64,000 nt of DNA from Skermanella mucosa (GCF_016765655.2 NZ_CP086106.1:2538501-2602500), one strand, 5' to 3'; positions 28,011-37,201 are shown, counted from the stretch's first letter. Program-made: numbers and translations. The notes: a model not told the origin generated them from the letters alone.

Positions 28011-29201
28011 TCAGAAAACCGGGAACTTGGCGACGATCTCCCTGGTGGCCCCGTCCCGTTGCACGCTGAGCGGCAGCCACGTTCCCGGTGCCTGGCGGTT
28101 GACGATGTCGATGAACTTGCCGACTTCGGTGGTCTTCGTGCCGGCAGCGGCCAAGATGATGTCGCCCGCCTTCAGCCCGGCGGTCTCGGCCACGCTGGCG
28201 CCGGCTACCGACTCGATACGCAGGCCCTCGTCCCGGGGAGCGAGGCTCACTCCCAGCCGCGGACGCCAGGATCTCTGTTCCTCCGGATCGTCGGAGACCC
28301 CGAACACCGCGTCGGCAAGACCGGCCTCCAGTTCCGAACAGGGAATGGCGGCGCTCCAGGGCAACAGGACCATGCTGTTCCCGATGCCGAGGTCGGAGAG
28401 TTGGTGGGGGATGCCGTAGCGATTCTCAATGTGACCCGCGCCGACGATGCCGACCACGGTCGCACCGGTGCGGCGGTGGGCGTCGGCGATCGCTTCCGCC
28501 ATGGCGCGGTCCCATAGGAGTTGGGCCTCCTGAAACCGGCGGAACGCGGGATCTACCCTCACGTCGCCTGTTACGGGTTCGCGGCCGTGGGCAGAGTAGA
28601 TTTCGGCCAGATCGTCGATATAGGCGGCGGGCGCCGGGGCAGGGTCGCCAACTCCCTCGCGGCTGGGCGGCGGGATGCTGTCCCAGCCCTCCCGTCCCAC
28701 GCGCGCCGTCAGCGCGCGGTCGACATTCAGGGCGACCACCGGGATCCGGTGCATACGAGCGAACTGAAGGATGGGCATGTAGAGCGCGCTGTCATAGCCC
28801 CACACGGTGCGCCAGTCACTCTCGGCCAGGAATTCCTCCTCGGTCGTCTGACCGGCGATCCATCGATCAAGCGCCGGCTGAGCCCTGCGCGGGAACATTT
28901 CCATCCCGATCACCAACTCCGGCCGATAGGCGTGCAGGCCGGCCAGCGTGTGGAGTTGCCAGCGGTGATGTTCCACGCTGTCGTGCCGCTCGCCCAGCAG
29001 CACCACGGGCATCCCGGATGCCCGGCGGAACAGCTCGGGCACGGCGAGCGCGCCGCCGGCCGTCTTGTCCGCCGGTTCGATCCAGGCACCTTGGGGAATG
29101 CACGCGGAGGGGTTTCCGGCGGCTTCCGCCGGTCCGCCCCGCCACGCCATGCATCCGGAAAGAAGGACGGCGACAGCCATCAGTTTTCGCACGAGCGGCA
29201 T
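28011..29201 (-). CDS. ChaN-family haem-binding-like lipoprotein with C-terminal PDZ domain
   Basis: A 396-residue exported lipoprotein. The signal peptide ends in a lipobox (VAVLLSGC). The ChaN/Tiki-fold domain follows with VVLLGERHDSVEHHRW and, later, GIVGAGHIENRYGIPHQL, the conserved His/Glu positions of this fold. ChaN of Campylobacter binds haem and is linked to iron uptake. The last 85 residues form a PDZ domain (PRLGVSLAPRD, LKAGDIILAAAGTKT), unusual compared with minimal ChaN. The ATG at 29201 has aaagga; the upstream ATG at 29240 would delay the signal peptide. Confidence 0.85.
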   Translation of the reverse strand: MPLVRKLMAVAVLLSGCMAWRGGPAEAAGNPSACIPQGAWIEPADKTAGGALAVPELFRRASGMPVVLLGERHDSVEHHRWQLHTLAGLHAYRPELVIGMEMFPRRAQPALDRWIAGQTTEEEFLAESDWRTVWGYDSALYMPILQFARMHRIPVVALNVDRALTARVGREGWDSIPPPSREGVGDPAPAPAAYIDDLAEIYSAHGREPVTGDVRVDPAFRRFQEAQLLWDRAMAEAIADAHRRTGATVVGIVGAGHIENRYGIPHQLSDLGIGNSMVLLPWSAAIPCSELEAGLADAVFGVSDDPEEQRSWRPRLGVSLAPRDEGLRIESVAGASVAETAGLKAGDIILAAAGTKTTEVGKFIDIVNRQAPGTWLPLSVQRDGATREIVAKFPVF

Positions 29202-29268
29202 TCCTTTCGGGTGGGGCCTCGCATTTGCAGAGTCCGACATTTAGGTCCGGCAGATCCGGTGACCACCG

Positions 29269-29868
29269 TCAACCTGCGTCCAGGGGAACCGGATCGACGA
29301 TTTCGGTCGGGAGTTCGAACTGTTGCCAGACGTCGATGCCGTCGCGGAACCAGTATACCTGCGTGTACCCCCAGGAAAGCGCGCGCTTCGCGGCGTTCCA
29401 CGACATCCAGCAATCGGTCACGCAATAGAACAGCAGGCCGGCCGCCTTGTCGCCCGCGGTCAGCCGATCGAGATTGCGACGGAAATAGTCTTCCACGACG
29501 GGGTCCGGTCGGCCCTCGCCGACTTCGGGAAGCCAAGTGCTGCGGGCGATCGCGACATGGGGCTTCGCAACCAGCCATTTGCCGGAAACGCCGGGCGAAG
29601 CGGCCCTGGGAACCTTCATGACATCGATGAACAACACGGATCCCGCCTTGTGCAGCGACTCGGCCTCCTCCAGCGAGACGGTGGCGGCCCCGGGCACATG
29701 GGATGGAACGGGGGCTCGGTAGCGATCGAGGCGATAGCCGTCCGGCAGCGGAACTTCCGATCCGGGTCGCGTGTCGCCCGCCGTTCCCGGGGCCGATGCC
29801 GCCAGGAGACAGCTCAGCAACGCGATCGTCGGGGCGAAGATGCCCCCGGTCCGGCATGTCCGTTTCAT
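29269..29868 (-). CDS. Rhodanese-like protein with CXXCW motif (PQQ-catabolism-associated type)
   Basis: A 199-residue exported protein: signal peptide in the first 35 residues (FAPTIALLSCLLAASAPG), then a degenerate rhodanese domain with FIDVMKVPR and the active-site-like FYCVTDCWMSWNA. The CxxCW pattern is the hallmark of a family found in PQQ-dependent alcohol oxidation clusters. No quinoprotein dehydrogenase or pqq gene lies in the window. The start may be the ATG at 29868 or a TTG at 29880. Transcribed toward the ChaN-like gene. Confidence 0.8.
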   Translation of the reverse strand: MKRTCRTGGIFAPTIALLSCLLAASAPGTAGDTRPGSEVPLPDGYRLDRYRAPVPSHVPGAATVSLEEAESLHKAGSVLFIDVMKVPRAASPGVSGKWLVAKPHVAIARSTWLPEVGEGRPDPVVEDYFRRNLDRLTAGDKAAGLLFYCVTDCWMSWNAAKRALSWGYTQVYWFRDGIDVWQQFELPTEIVDPVPLDAG

Positions 29869-29979
29869 CGATGCAGGCAATCATGGGGCTGGATGTTCGC
29901 ACCAGTGCCACGATAGTGCTATAGGCGACCGGACTATGGAAGATTAAGGTTCAGGCTTTGTTTCGTCTGGTACGGTTGA

Positions 29980-30801
29980 ATGTTGAATACCTTCGCCCGG
30001 AGTCCCGACCCTGATGGTTTGTCCGGCCCGGTGCCGGACACAATGCCCGACCTGTTGGTACAGATCGACGGCAAAAGGTTTCCGGCGGTCGGCGACGCCC
30101 CTGCCCACGAGGCGGTACGCGGGTTCCGGCTGGCGGCGCGCCGCGGGGAGTTCGTCGCGATGGTCGGTCCGTCCGGCTGCGGCAAGACGACGACGCTGAA
30201 CATCGTCGCTGGCCTAGACCGTGACTTCAGCGGACAGGTGCGGCTGCCGACGGCGGCGGGCCGGGACCGTCCGGTCCTTGGATATGTCTTCCAGAACCCC
30301 CGACTGCTGCCGTGGCGCACCGTTTACCAGAATCTTGCGCTGGTGTTGGATCCCGGTCATGACCCTGACGCAGAGGCCAGGATCGCAGCCCTGCTCGACG
30401 CCATGGACCTGACCCGCGTTCGGGACCAGTATCCCGGGCGTCTGTCGGTCGGAATGGCCAGGCGAGCGGCTCTCGCCCGCGCCTTCGTCGTTCAGCCCGA
30501 TCTGCTGCTGATGGACGAACCCTTCGTGTCGCTGGACGAACTGACGGCCCAGCGGCTGCGGTTGCTCCTGCTCGACGTGTGGAGCGCCCGGCCGACAACG
30601 GTCCTGTTCGTCACCCACAATCTGCGCGAGGCGATCCAGCTTGCGGACCGGCTCGTGCTGCTTTCGCTTCCTCCCACGCGGGTGCTCGCCGATCTGCCTA
30701 TTGATTTGCCGCGCGCCGACCGGAGCAACGAGGCCGTCGTCGAGGCTTATCGCGCCGAACTGCTGGGGCGCGGGGGACCGGCGATCCAGCTGCTGGGGTG
30801 A
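29980..30801 (+). CDS. ABC transporter ATP-binding protein (NitT/TauT type, orphan)
   Basis: A 273-residue nucleotide-binding subunit. Walker A is GPSGCGKTTTLN, Q loop FQNPRLLPWRTVYQNL, signature LSVGMARRAALARAF, Walker B LLLMDEPFVSLDE and switch His VTHNLREA. The signature deviates from the usual LSGGM. The LLPW motif fits nitrate/sulfonate/taurine-type importers or their lipid-transport relatives. No permease or binding protein gene is adjacent. The start may be 29980 or the ATG at 30043. Confidence 0.87.
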   Translation: MLNTFARSPDPDGLSGPVPDTMPDLLVQIDGKRFPAVGDAPAHEAVRGFRLAARRGEFVAMVGPSGCGKTTTLNIVAGLDRDFSGQVRLPTAAGRDRPVLGYVFQNPRLLPWRTVYQNLALVLDPGHDPDAEARIAALLDAMDLTRVRDQYPGRLSVGMARRAALARAFVVQPDLLLMDEPFVSLDELTAQRLRLLLLDVWSARPTTVLFVTHNLREAIQLADRLVLLSLPPTRVLADLPIDLPRADRSNEAVVEAYRAELLGRGGPAIQLLG

Positions 30802-30873
30802 CCTTCCGGGCGAGCAAAGGGCGAATGCTTGGCCGGCTTTGCAGCGGTCGCGGCGTTGCGGTATTGTGGGGGC

Positions 30874-31626
30874 ATGCCAGAGACGCCCGCACCCGAGAAA
30901 CCGACCGTCATCCTGACCGGCGCCAGCCGGGGGATCGGCCATGCCACCGTCCAGCGCTTCAGCGACGAGGGTTGGCGCGTGATCACCTGCTCGCGGGAGA
31001 CGATCCCGGAGGACTGTAAAGCCGATCCCAACTGGACCCACCATATCGCCGCTGACCTGGGCGATCCGGACAGCCGCGCCGAGTTCGTCAAGGAAGCGAA
31101 CCGGGTGCTGGGCGGCGGGCCGCTTCATGCGCTGGTCAACAATGCCGGGGTGTCACCCAAGACACCGATCAAGGAACGTCTCGGCTGCTTGAACGGCGAC
31201 CTGAATGCCTGGCGCTCCGTCTTCGAACTGAACTTCTTCGCGCCGCTGGTCCTGGCCCGCGGCTTCGCTGCCTCGCTCGCCAAGGGCAAGGGCGCCATCG
31301 TCAACATCACCTCGATCGCCGGCCATGCGGTCCATCCTTTCGCCGGCTCGGCCTACAGTACGTCGAAGGCGGCGCTGTCCGGCTTGACCCGCGAGATGGC
31401 CGTGGAGTTCGCTGATCTTGGCGTACGGGTCAATGCGGTCGCTCCAGGAGAGATAGAGACCGCGATGCTGTCACCGGAAACCGACATCCTGATCCCACGC
31501 ATTCCTCTGCACCGGCTTGGACAGCCGGCTGACGTCGCATCGGCAGTTTTCTATCTCAGCTCGTCCGCGTCCAGCTATGTGACCGGAACGGAGATCTTCG
31601 TGACCGGTGGGCAGCATTTGTATTAA
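30874..31626 (+). CDS. SDR family oxidoreductase
   Basis: A 250-residue short-chain dehydrogenase. The nucleotide site is VILTGASRGIGHATVQ, the NNAG motif is ALVNNAGVSP, and the catalytic Ser and Tyr-x3-Lys are in NITSIAGHAVHPF and AYSTSKAALSG. The C-terminal VTGTEIFVTGGQHLY is typical of classical SDRs. Substrate unknown. The ATG at 30874 has a ggggg ribosome site; an earlier start at 30829 adds non-conserved residues. It follows the ABC ATPase gene by 72 bases and may be cotranscribed. Confidence 0.88.
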   Translation: MPETPAPEKPTVILTGASRGIGHATVQRFSDEGWRVITCSRETIPEDCKADPNWTHHIAADLGDPDSRAEFVKEANRVLGGGPLHALVNNAGVSPKTPIKERLGCLNGDLNAWRSVFELNFFAPLVLARGFAASLAKGKGAIVNITSIAGHAVHPFAGSAYSTSKAALSGLTREMAVEFADLGVRVNAVAPGEIETAMLSPETDILIPRIPLHRLGQPADVASAVFYLSSSASSYVTGTEIFVTGGQHLY

Positions 31627-31679
31627 CAAATACGCGTCTTCCCAACAAGTTTGACAATCGCTTCATAAAACCATCATGA

Positions 31680-32396
31680 TTGATTAACAAACCAATCGTG
31701 AAGGATGGGGCGGTGGCGTCGATTTCGGAGAACAGCTCAAGAAGCTCGTTGAATATTACTGCAAGCGGCGACACGTCGCGTCGATGGCTGGCGGTAGGTA
31801 TTTCGGTTCCGGCGATCATCGTCACATTGGCACTTCTCCAGAATGGGTATACTTACGGAGAGCTTCTCAACGATCCGGCCGACATCATCGGTTATGACCC
31901 ATTCCTCGGGATGATTTCCACCCTTGGCCTGTTCTCCTGGGCCGCCGCTGCCGGGGTCGCCGCCCTGGCGGCCACAGTGCTCCGCGGCGCAGGGGATGCG
32001 CAGGCCGGCCGCTTTTTCGGGATCGCCGGTGTTCTCACGCTGCTTCTGCTGGTTGACGACGCCTTCATGCTCCATGAGCAGGTGTTGCCGAAAGGACTGG
32101 GCATTCGGGAGCGCTATATAAAGGTGGGATACTTGTTTCTGGCGGCGGCATTCGCCATGACGTTCTTCCGTTTCCTGATCCGCAACAATCCGATCCTGCT
32201 TGCCTCTTCGGTCGGCTTCCTCGCCGGCAGCGTCGTCTTCGACAACCCGGCACTTCTGAATGGCCTGGGCTTGATGCAGACCGATCTCGTTCTGTATATC
32301 GTGGAGGACGGGTGCAAGTTCACCGGCATCGTCCTCTGGTTTACCTGGATGCTGAAGACCGCAGCAGATTCGATCGGAAATCCGGCGGGGACTTGA
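31680..32396 (+). CDS. Conserved-type multi-pass membrane protein (about 238 aa), function unknown
   Basis: After a polar N-terminal 35 residues there are about six hydrophobic segments (for example SVPAIIVTLALLQ, LFSWAAAAGVAALAATVL, GIAGVLTLLLLVDDAFMLHE, YLFLAAAFAMTFFRFL). Charged residues sit inside or at the edge of membrane helices: the DDAFMLHE motif and, near the C-terminus, VEDGCKFTGIVLW. These could be a metal or catalytic site in the membrane, but I cannot name a family. The start is uncertain: the first in-frame start is a TTG at 31680, with GTG codons at 31698 and 31710. Confidence 0.7.
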   Translation: MINKPIVKDGAVASISENSSRSSLNITASGDTSRRWLAVGISVPAIIVTLALLQNGYTYGELLNDPADIIGYDPFLGMISTLGLFSWAAAAGVAALAATVLRGAGDAQAGRFFGIAGVLTLLLLVDDAFMLHEQVLPKGLGIRERYIKVGYLFLAAAFAMTFFRFLIRNNPILLASSVGFLAGSVVFDNPALLNGLGLMQTDLVLYIVEDGCKFTGIVLWFTWMLKTAADSIGNPAGT

Positions 32397-32758
32397 CTAT
32401 CGGTTCGGACAATACCGGAATGCCTGGACTGGGTCTCTTGAGTCCCTGCCTTTGATGTGTGTCCGACAAGCCATTTTGGTCGCATTCCAGGGACACTTGC
32501 CCCCTGATGGGTGTCGGTCGCCCATTCAGCACACTTTCGCGACCCGCGGTAGCGCAACGCCATCGGTGTCGGGCCTGCCGGAGAAGTCCGGTCGGGATCG
32601 ATGATGGATCGTACGGTCAGTAACGGACAGCCATGAGCCGGCTCCGAAGTAAAAAACCGCCAATGATGTCTTTCAATGACTATGCTCCGTTCCTTCGGCA
32701 GGGATGCGATGGTATTATCACTAAGGTAACGTCGCATCCCTGACGGAGTAGCAGAATT
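32397..32758. other. Intergenic region, 362 bases, upstream of the hybrid kinase
   Basis: No credible gene. Its notable element is an 11-bp perfect inverted repeat at 32699-32709 / 32732-32742 with a 22-base AT-rich loop, ending 16 bases before the kinase start codon. Short imperfect stems occur near 32505-32530 without a T-run. Confidence 0.5.
32699..32742. promoter_or_regulatory. Inverted repeat in the leader of the hybrid kinase gene
   Basis: cagggatgcga and tcgcatccctg pair perfectly; the loop contains ggtattatcactaaggtaac. Because it ends just before the ggag ribosome site (32745-32748) it could act as an operator or as an RNA hairpin affecting translation. Function is inference. Confidence 0.5.
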
Positions 32759-35356
32759 TTGAGCCGGCGGCGCATGGAACTGCTGATCGTGACGATGGCG
32801 GCGTTCTGCGCGCTGAGCGTGGTGGGCATGCGGGCGGTGTGGCTGTGGTCGGAGTACGACCGCGAACTTGCGAGGGCCGAGTCTGCGAGTCGCGATCTCG
32901 CTCGCATGACCGAGGAATACATCGACCGGATTTTCGAGACCAGCGACCTGATCGCTTTGGAGGTCGTGCGCTACGTCCGGCAGAAGGGCGGCGTCGAGCA
33001 GATCAGCAACCGCCTGGAGCCGCACCGCTATTTGGGCGATCTGGCGCGCCGGATCGCCGGTTCGCAGATCTTCGTCGTCGACCGCAAGGGTGCTCCCGCG
33101 CTGCTGACCACGCAGTTCCCTGCGCCCTCGGGCGATTTCACTGATCGCGCCTGGCTAAGGGACCATCTGGCCGGAGCGGAAAGCCATATCGGCGAGGCCC
33201 TGATCGGCCGGTTTCCCGAGGAGATCCTGTTCACCTACTCCCGTACGATCCGGGATAACGAAGGATCCCTTGACGGGATCGCGCAAATTTCGATGCGGCC
33301 GACCTTCTTCGAGCAGGTTCCGCTGACCAGCGACCTGGGGACCGGTGTCCAGTTGACGGTCTGGAACCTTGACGGCGGCGTCATCGCCCGGACGGGCATG
33401 ACGCCCCAGGAGATCGGCCGGAATTACAGGGACCACTCGGCCTTCTGGTCGCTTCTCGCCGGGCAATCCGGTACCTTCCGCGCACAATCCCCGTTCGACA
33501 GGGGGGACCGGATCTTCTCTTTCCGGCGGCACGCTTCCTGGCCGGTGATCGTCAGCGCAAGCGTACCGGTCTCCAATGCGATGATCCCGTTCCGCGAGAG
33601 CCTTCACCAGAGCGCCTGGCAGATAGCCCTCCTCCTGTTCGGGCTTGCCGCGCTGACGGCGGTGTCGCTGCGAATGAGCCGGCGCGAGGCCATCCTGCGT
33701 GAGGAACTCACGATGTCCAACGATGCCCTTGCCCTTTCGGGACGCCGGCTGGAAGGGCAGGTCGAGGAGCGCACACGCGAACTCGGTGCGGCCAACGACA
33801 GGATGCGGGAGGAGGAAAGGCGCTTCCGCGGCATCTTCAACTCCATGTTCCAGTACATAACCTTGCTCAGGCCCGACGGGACCGTCCTGGAGATCAACCG
33901 GGCGGCGCTGGATTTTGGCGGGCTGAGCCAGGATGACGTTATCGGAATGCCGTTCTGGGAAACGCCCTGGTGGCGGCCGGACGGAGACGCTGCGGACAAA
34001 CTGCGGCAGGCGATCACCCAGGCGGCGGGGGGTGAGTTCGTGCGTTACGAGGCCGAGATCACGGGAGTGGGCGACCGCAGGGTACTGATCGATTTCTCGC
34101 TGAAGGGCGTCACCGACGAGCAGGGCAGAACCGTCCTGCTGGTGGCCGAGGGGCGCGACATCTCAGACCTGAAAGCCGCTCAGGCGAAGCTTCACGAGGC
34201 TCAGAAGCTGGAACTGCTGGGCCAATTGACCGGCGGCGTCGCCCACGACTTCAATAACCTTCTGATGGTGATCCTGAGCAACCTGGATCTGCTGCGGAAA
34301 CGCCTGCCCGACGACGAGCGGGTGCGGCAGTTCGCCGACAGCGCGATCCAGGCGGCGGAGCGCGGCACCACCCTGACCCAGCGGCTGCTGGCTTTCGCCC
34401 GCCGACAGGATCTGCGGCCCGAGGTGATCGACCTGCGCGACCTTGTCGGGGGCATGAAGGACTTGGTGGAGCGATCGGTCGGGGTCGGTATTCGCACGGT
34501 GTTCGACCTGCCCGACGGCCTGCCGAATGTCCGGGTCGACGCCAATCAGCTCGAACTGGCGTTGCTCAACCTCGTGCTGAACGCGAAGGACGCGATGCCT
34601 GAGGGCGGCGTCCTGACCATTTCGCTGCGCCACCAGCCGGCCGATCGCGATGATCCCGGCCAGCCGCGCGCCGGCTTCGTCTGCCTGACCGTCTCCGACA
34701 ACGGTTGCGGGATGGACGAGAAGACTTCGCGGTCGTGCATAGAACCGTTCTTCACGACGAAGCAGCCAGGCAAGGGCTCGGGCCTCGGGCTGTCCATGGT
34801 CCATGGGCTGGCGGTGCAGTCGGGCGGCTGGCTGCGCATCCTGACCCAGGTCGACATGGGGACCCGGATCTCGGTCGGCCTTCCGGCCGCGGGGACGGTG
34901 ATGCCGATCAAGCCGCTCCTCCCCGGTCTCGGGAACGAGGTGTCGGCTCCGCCATCGTGCCGTATCCTGCTGGTGGAGGACGATGTTCTCGTCGGCATGG
35001 GAGCCGAGGCGGTGCTTCAGGACATGGGGCATGCCGTCACGCTGGCCCATGACGGCAGCCACGCGCTGGACATCCTGGACAGCGCCGGCCCGTTCGACCT
35101 GATCATCACCGACTATGCGATGCCAGGCATGACCGGGCTGGACCTGATCGAGGCCCTGCGGAGCCGACACCCGGATCTGCCCATCATCCTGGCTTCCGGT
35201 TATGCCGACCTGCCGACCGGTGCTATTCCGGCAGGTGTCGCGCGGCTGTGCAAACCCTACCGGCCGCCAGACCTGATCGCCGTACTGGCCGACCTTCTCG
35301 GTCCCGGCGGCCCGTCGAACGTCATCCGCTTCCAGCGCGACCCGCGCGCCCAGTGA
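32759..35356 (+). CDS. Hybrid sensor histidine kinase with periplasmic sensor, PAS and receiver
   Basis: An 865-residue membrane sensor. Membrane segment 1 is near residues 7-29, the periplasmic part about 30-285 resembles a double Cache/PDC sensor, and segment 2 is near 286-307 (WQIALLLFGLAALTAVSL). A coiled coil, then a PAS domain (about 350-470), precede HisKA with the phospho-His in TGGVAHDFNNLLMV (about residue 495). HATPase boxes are LNLVLNAKDAMPEGG, DNGCGM, FFTTKQPGKGSGLGL. The C-terminal receiver has LLVEDD and the acceptor Asp in IITDYAMPGMTG (about 785). Start is the TTG at 32759 or the ATG at 32774. No regulator gene adjoins it. Confidence 0.92.
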   Translation: MSRRRMELLIVTMAAFCALSVVGMRAVWLWSEYDRELARAESASRDLARMTEEYIDRIFETSDLIALEVVRYVRQKGGVEQISNRLEPHRYLGDLARRIAGSQIFVVDRKGAPALLTTQFPAPSGDFTDRAWLRDHLAGAESHIGEALIGRFPEEILFTYSRTIRDNEGSLDGIAQISMRPTFFEQVPLTSDLGTGVQLTVWNLDGGVIARTGMTPQEIGRNYRDHSAFWSLLAGQSGTFRAQSPFDRGDRIFSFRRHASWPVIVSASVPVSNAMIPFRESLHQSAWQIALLLFGLAALTAVSLRMSRREAILREELTMSNDALALSGRRLEGQVEERTRELGAANDRMREEERRFRGIFNSMFQYITLLRPDGTVLEINRAALDFGGLSQDDVIGMPFWETPWWRPDGDAADKLRQAITQAAGGEFVRYEAEITGVGDRRVLIDFSLKGVTDEQGRTVLLVAEGRDISDLKAAQAKLHEAQKLELLGQLTGGVAHDFNNLLMVILSNLDLLRKRLPDDERVRQFADSAIQAAERGTTLTQRLLAFARRQDLRPEVIDLRDLVGGMKDLVERSVGVGIRTVFDLPDGLPNVRVDANQLELALLNLVLNAKDAMPEGGVLTISLRHQPADRDDPGQPRAGFVCLTVSDNGCGMDEKTSRSCIEPFFTTKQPGKGSGLGLSMVHGLAVQSGGWLRILTQVDMGTRISVGLPAAGTVMPIKPLLPGLGNEVSAPPSCRILLVEDDVLVGMGAEAVLQDMGHAVTLAHDGSHALDILDSAGPFDLIITDYAMPGMTGLDLIEALRSRHPDLPIILASGYADLPTGAIPAGVARLCKPYRPPDLIAVLADLLGPGGPSNVIRFQRDPRAQ

Positions 35357-35408
35357 GTCCGATCCGGTCCGGGATCCTCAGACCATCAACCGTCGTCGGC
35401 CCGGACCG

Positions 35409-36248
35409 TCAGTGGGCGAGCAGCACCGGCATGTTGGCCATCGCCAGGATATGGCTGGTGGCGCCGCCGAAGATCATCTGGCGCAAGCGGCTCTGGGTAT
35501 AGGCTCCCTTGATCAGCAGGTCGACCTCCAGCGCCTTGGCATGTTCCAGGATCGTCTCGCCGACGCCGCGGTTCTGCGGAACGTGCATCGCTTGGGCCGG
35601 AATGCCGGCCCGGGTCAGGTAGCGGGCGGCCTCCTCGGCGCTCGGGCCGGCGACCACCCCGCCTTCCACGGACAGGACGAACACACGCTCCGCCTGCTCC
35701 AGGAAGCTGCGGGCGAGACCGACCGTGCGTGCCGTCTCCGTGCTCGCGTTCCAGGCGATCATCACGTTGTGGCCGAGGCGGCGTGGGGCCGTCGGGGGCG
35801 CCACCAGGACCGCCCGGCCGCCGTCGAACAGCGCCGCCTCCAGGGTGCTCATGCGGGGCGGGGTGGCGCCCCGCGAAGGCTGGCCCAGCACCGTCACGTC
35901 GAAAAGCCGCGCATGCTGACCGATGAAATCGTCACCCGGCGGAGCCTCGATCCGGAAGGTGGCCCAGGGTTGGCCGCTGCCGGCACCACCGTCCAGGGGG
36001 ACGTCGTTGCGGTTCAGGAACTGCTCGAATTCCAGCCGGGAGCGCTGGATGCTCTCCCAGTCCTCTTTCCGGAAATCCTCGACCACGTAAGGCGCGCCCA
36101 TGCCGGTCGCAGCGATGATCCCGGCGAAATCCGGCCGGACGTGCAGACCTTCCATGTGGCTGCCGAAGCGCCTCGCCACCAGCAGGGCCGTCTCCAGCAC
36201 CGACTCCAGCAGTTCGCTTTCCTCGACCGGAATGAGAATGCTCTTCAT
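35409..36248 (-). CDS. Universal stress protein, tandem UspA domains
   Basis: A 279-residue protein built of two Usp-like halves. The N-terminal half starts MKSILIPVEESELLESVLET. The C-terminal half has IAWNASTETARTV and the ATP-binding loop KGAYTQSRLRQMIFGG, then ILAMANMPVLLAH. Usp proteins respond to nutrient or oxidative stress; this one is soluble and probably binds ATP through the second half. Convergent with the hybrid kinase gene. Confidence 0.9.
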   Translation of the reverse strand: MKSILIPVEESELLESVLETALLVARRFGSHMEGLHVRPDFAGIIAATGMGAPYVVEDFRKEDWESIQRSRLEFEQFLNRNDVPLDGGAGSGQPWATFRIEAPPGDDFIGQHARLFDVTVLGQPSRGATPPRMSTLEAALFDGGRAVLVAPPTAPRRLGHNVMIAWNASTETARTVGLARSFLEQAERVFVLSVEGGVVAGPSAEEAARYLTRAGIPAQAMHVPQNRGVGETILEHAKALEVDLLIKGAYTQSRLRQMIFGGATSHILAMANMPVLLAH

Positions 36249-36457
36249 GTGCCTGAACCCCCTAGATGCCTTCGTGATTATCGACCGGTTTCACCGGCGA
36301 CGATCATCCGCCGAGCCAAGGCGCCATGCAACCATCTTGCAGGCTAGGTCAAATCGTCACGCGGCGCAGTCCGGATGGGTTCAAGGCGAGACAGCGGACG
36401 GCTCTGGTCCTACTGTGGGCATGACCCATCTTTCCCACTCTCCATGCTGGTTTGATC

Positions 36458-36916
36458 ATGAACGATGTAGCAGAGTTTCTCGCCTATGCGATCAAGCTGG
36501 AGGAGGATGCCGCGGCGCGTTTCTCCGATCTGGCCGAATCGATGAAGACCTACGGCAACCGGGATGTGGCCGAATTTTTCGGCAAGATGGCCCACTTCTC
36601 GCGACTTCACCTGGCGGAAGCCCGAAAGCGCGCGGGGTTCCACAAGCTGCCGGACATGAAGCCGGAAGATTTCGTGTGGCCGGGCGACGAGAGCCCGGAG
36701 GCCACCTCCATGGAGGGATCGCACTACCTCATGAACGCGGAATATGCGCTGTCACTGGCACTCGACAGCGAGGAGCGCGGATACGCTTTCTATCAGAACG
36801 TCGCGACCACCACCAAGGACCCCGAAATCCGCATGATGGCGGAGGAGTTCGCGGAGGAGGAGGCGGAGCATGTCGCCGAACTGAAGAAATGGGTGACGCG
36901 GTTCAAGGCCGCTTGA
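36458..36916 (+). CDS. Ferritin-like (rubrerythrin-type) diiron protein
   Basis: A 152-residue four-helix bundle protein. Metal-ligand-like Glu and His residues are spaced as in ferritin-like domains: IKLEEDAAARFSDLAE in helix 1, FSRLHLAEARKRA in helix 2, SEERGYAFYQNVA in helix 3 and FAEEEAEHVAELKKW in helix 4. It lacks the rubredoxin CxxC module of true rubrerythrin. It may handle iron or peroxide stress, in keeping with the nearby Usp gene. The ATG at 36458 is preferred over a TTG at 36452. Confidence 0.85.
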   Translation: MNDVAEFLAYAIKLEEDAAARFSDLAESMKTYGNRDVAEFFGKMAHFSRLHLAEARKRAGFHKLPDMKPEDFVWPGDESPEATSMEGSHYLMNAEYALSLALDSEERGYAFYQNVATTTKDPEIRMMAEEFAEEEAEHVAELKKWVTRFKAA

Positions 36917-36988
36917 TCCGTCCTTGGACGCCCGGCTGCCGCCCAGTTCGAGCCGGCCGGCAGCCGGGCGTTCCTTGAGTCCCAGGCT

Positions 36989-37201
36989 TCAAGCCTTCAG
37001 GGCGGAGTAGTCGATCTCGTAGACCTTCTCCTGCGGCTTGTAGCTCTTGAACGCCAGGATCACGTCGTCGATCGTGACATCTTCGGGAACGTTCAGAATT
37101 TCGTAAATAACGGAAGATCCGCTGGTCGGGCCGACATCGGCGCTGCGATGGGCCTTTGTCACCAGCCCTTCGCCCGCGACCTTGATCATATATGATGCCA
37201 T
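36989..37201 (-). CDS. Hypothetical protein (70 aa)
   Basis: A 70-residue protein (MASYMIKVAGEGLVTKAHRS). Alternating hydrophobic strands and the aggag ribosome site upstream of the ATG at 37201 indicate a real small folded protein. I recognise no family. It is convergent with the ferritin-like gene and divergent from the LemA-like gene. Confidence 0.65.
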   Translation of the reverse strand: MASYMIKVAGEGLVTKAHRSADVGPTSGSSVIYEILNVPEDVTIDDVILAFKSYKPQEKVYEIDYSALKA

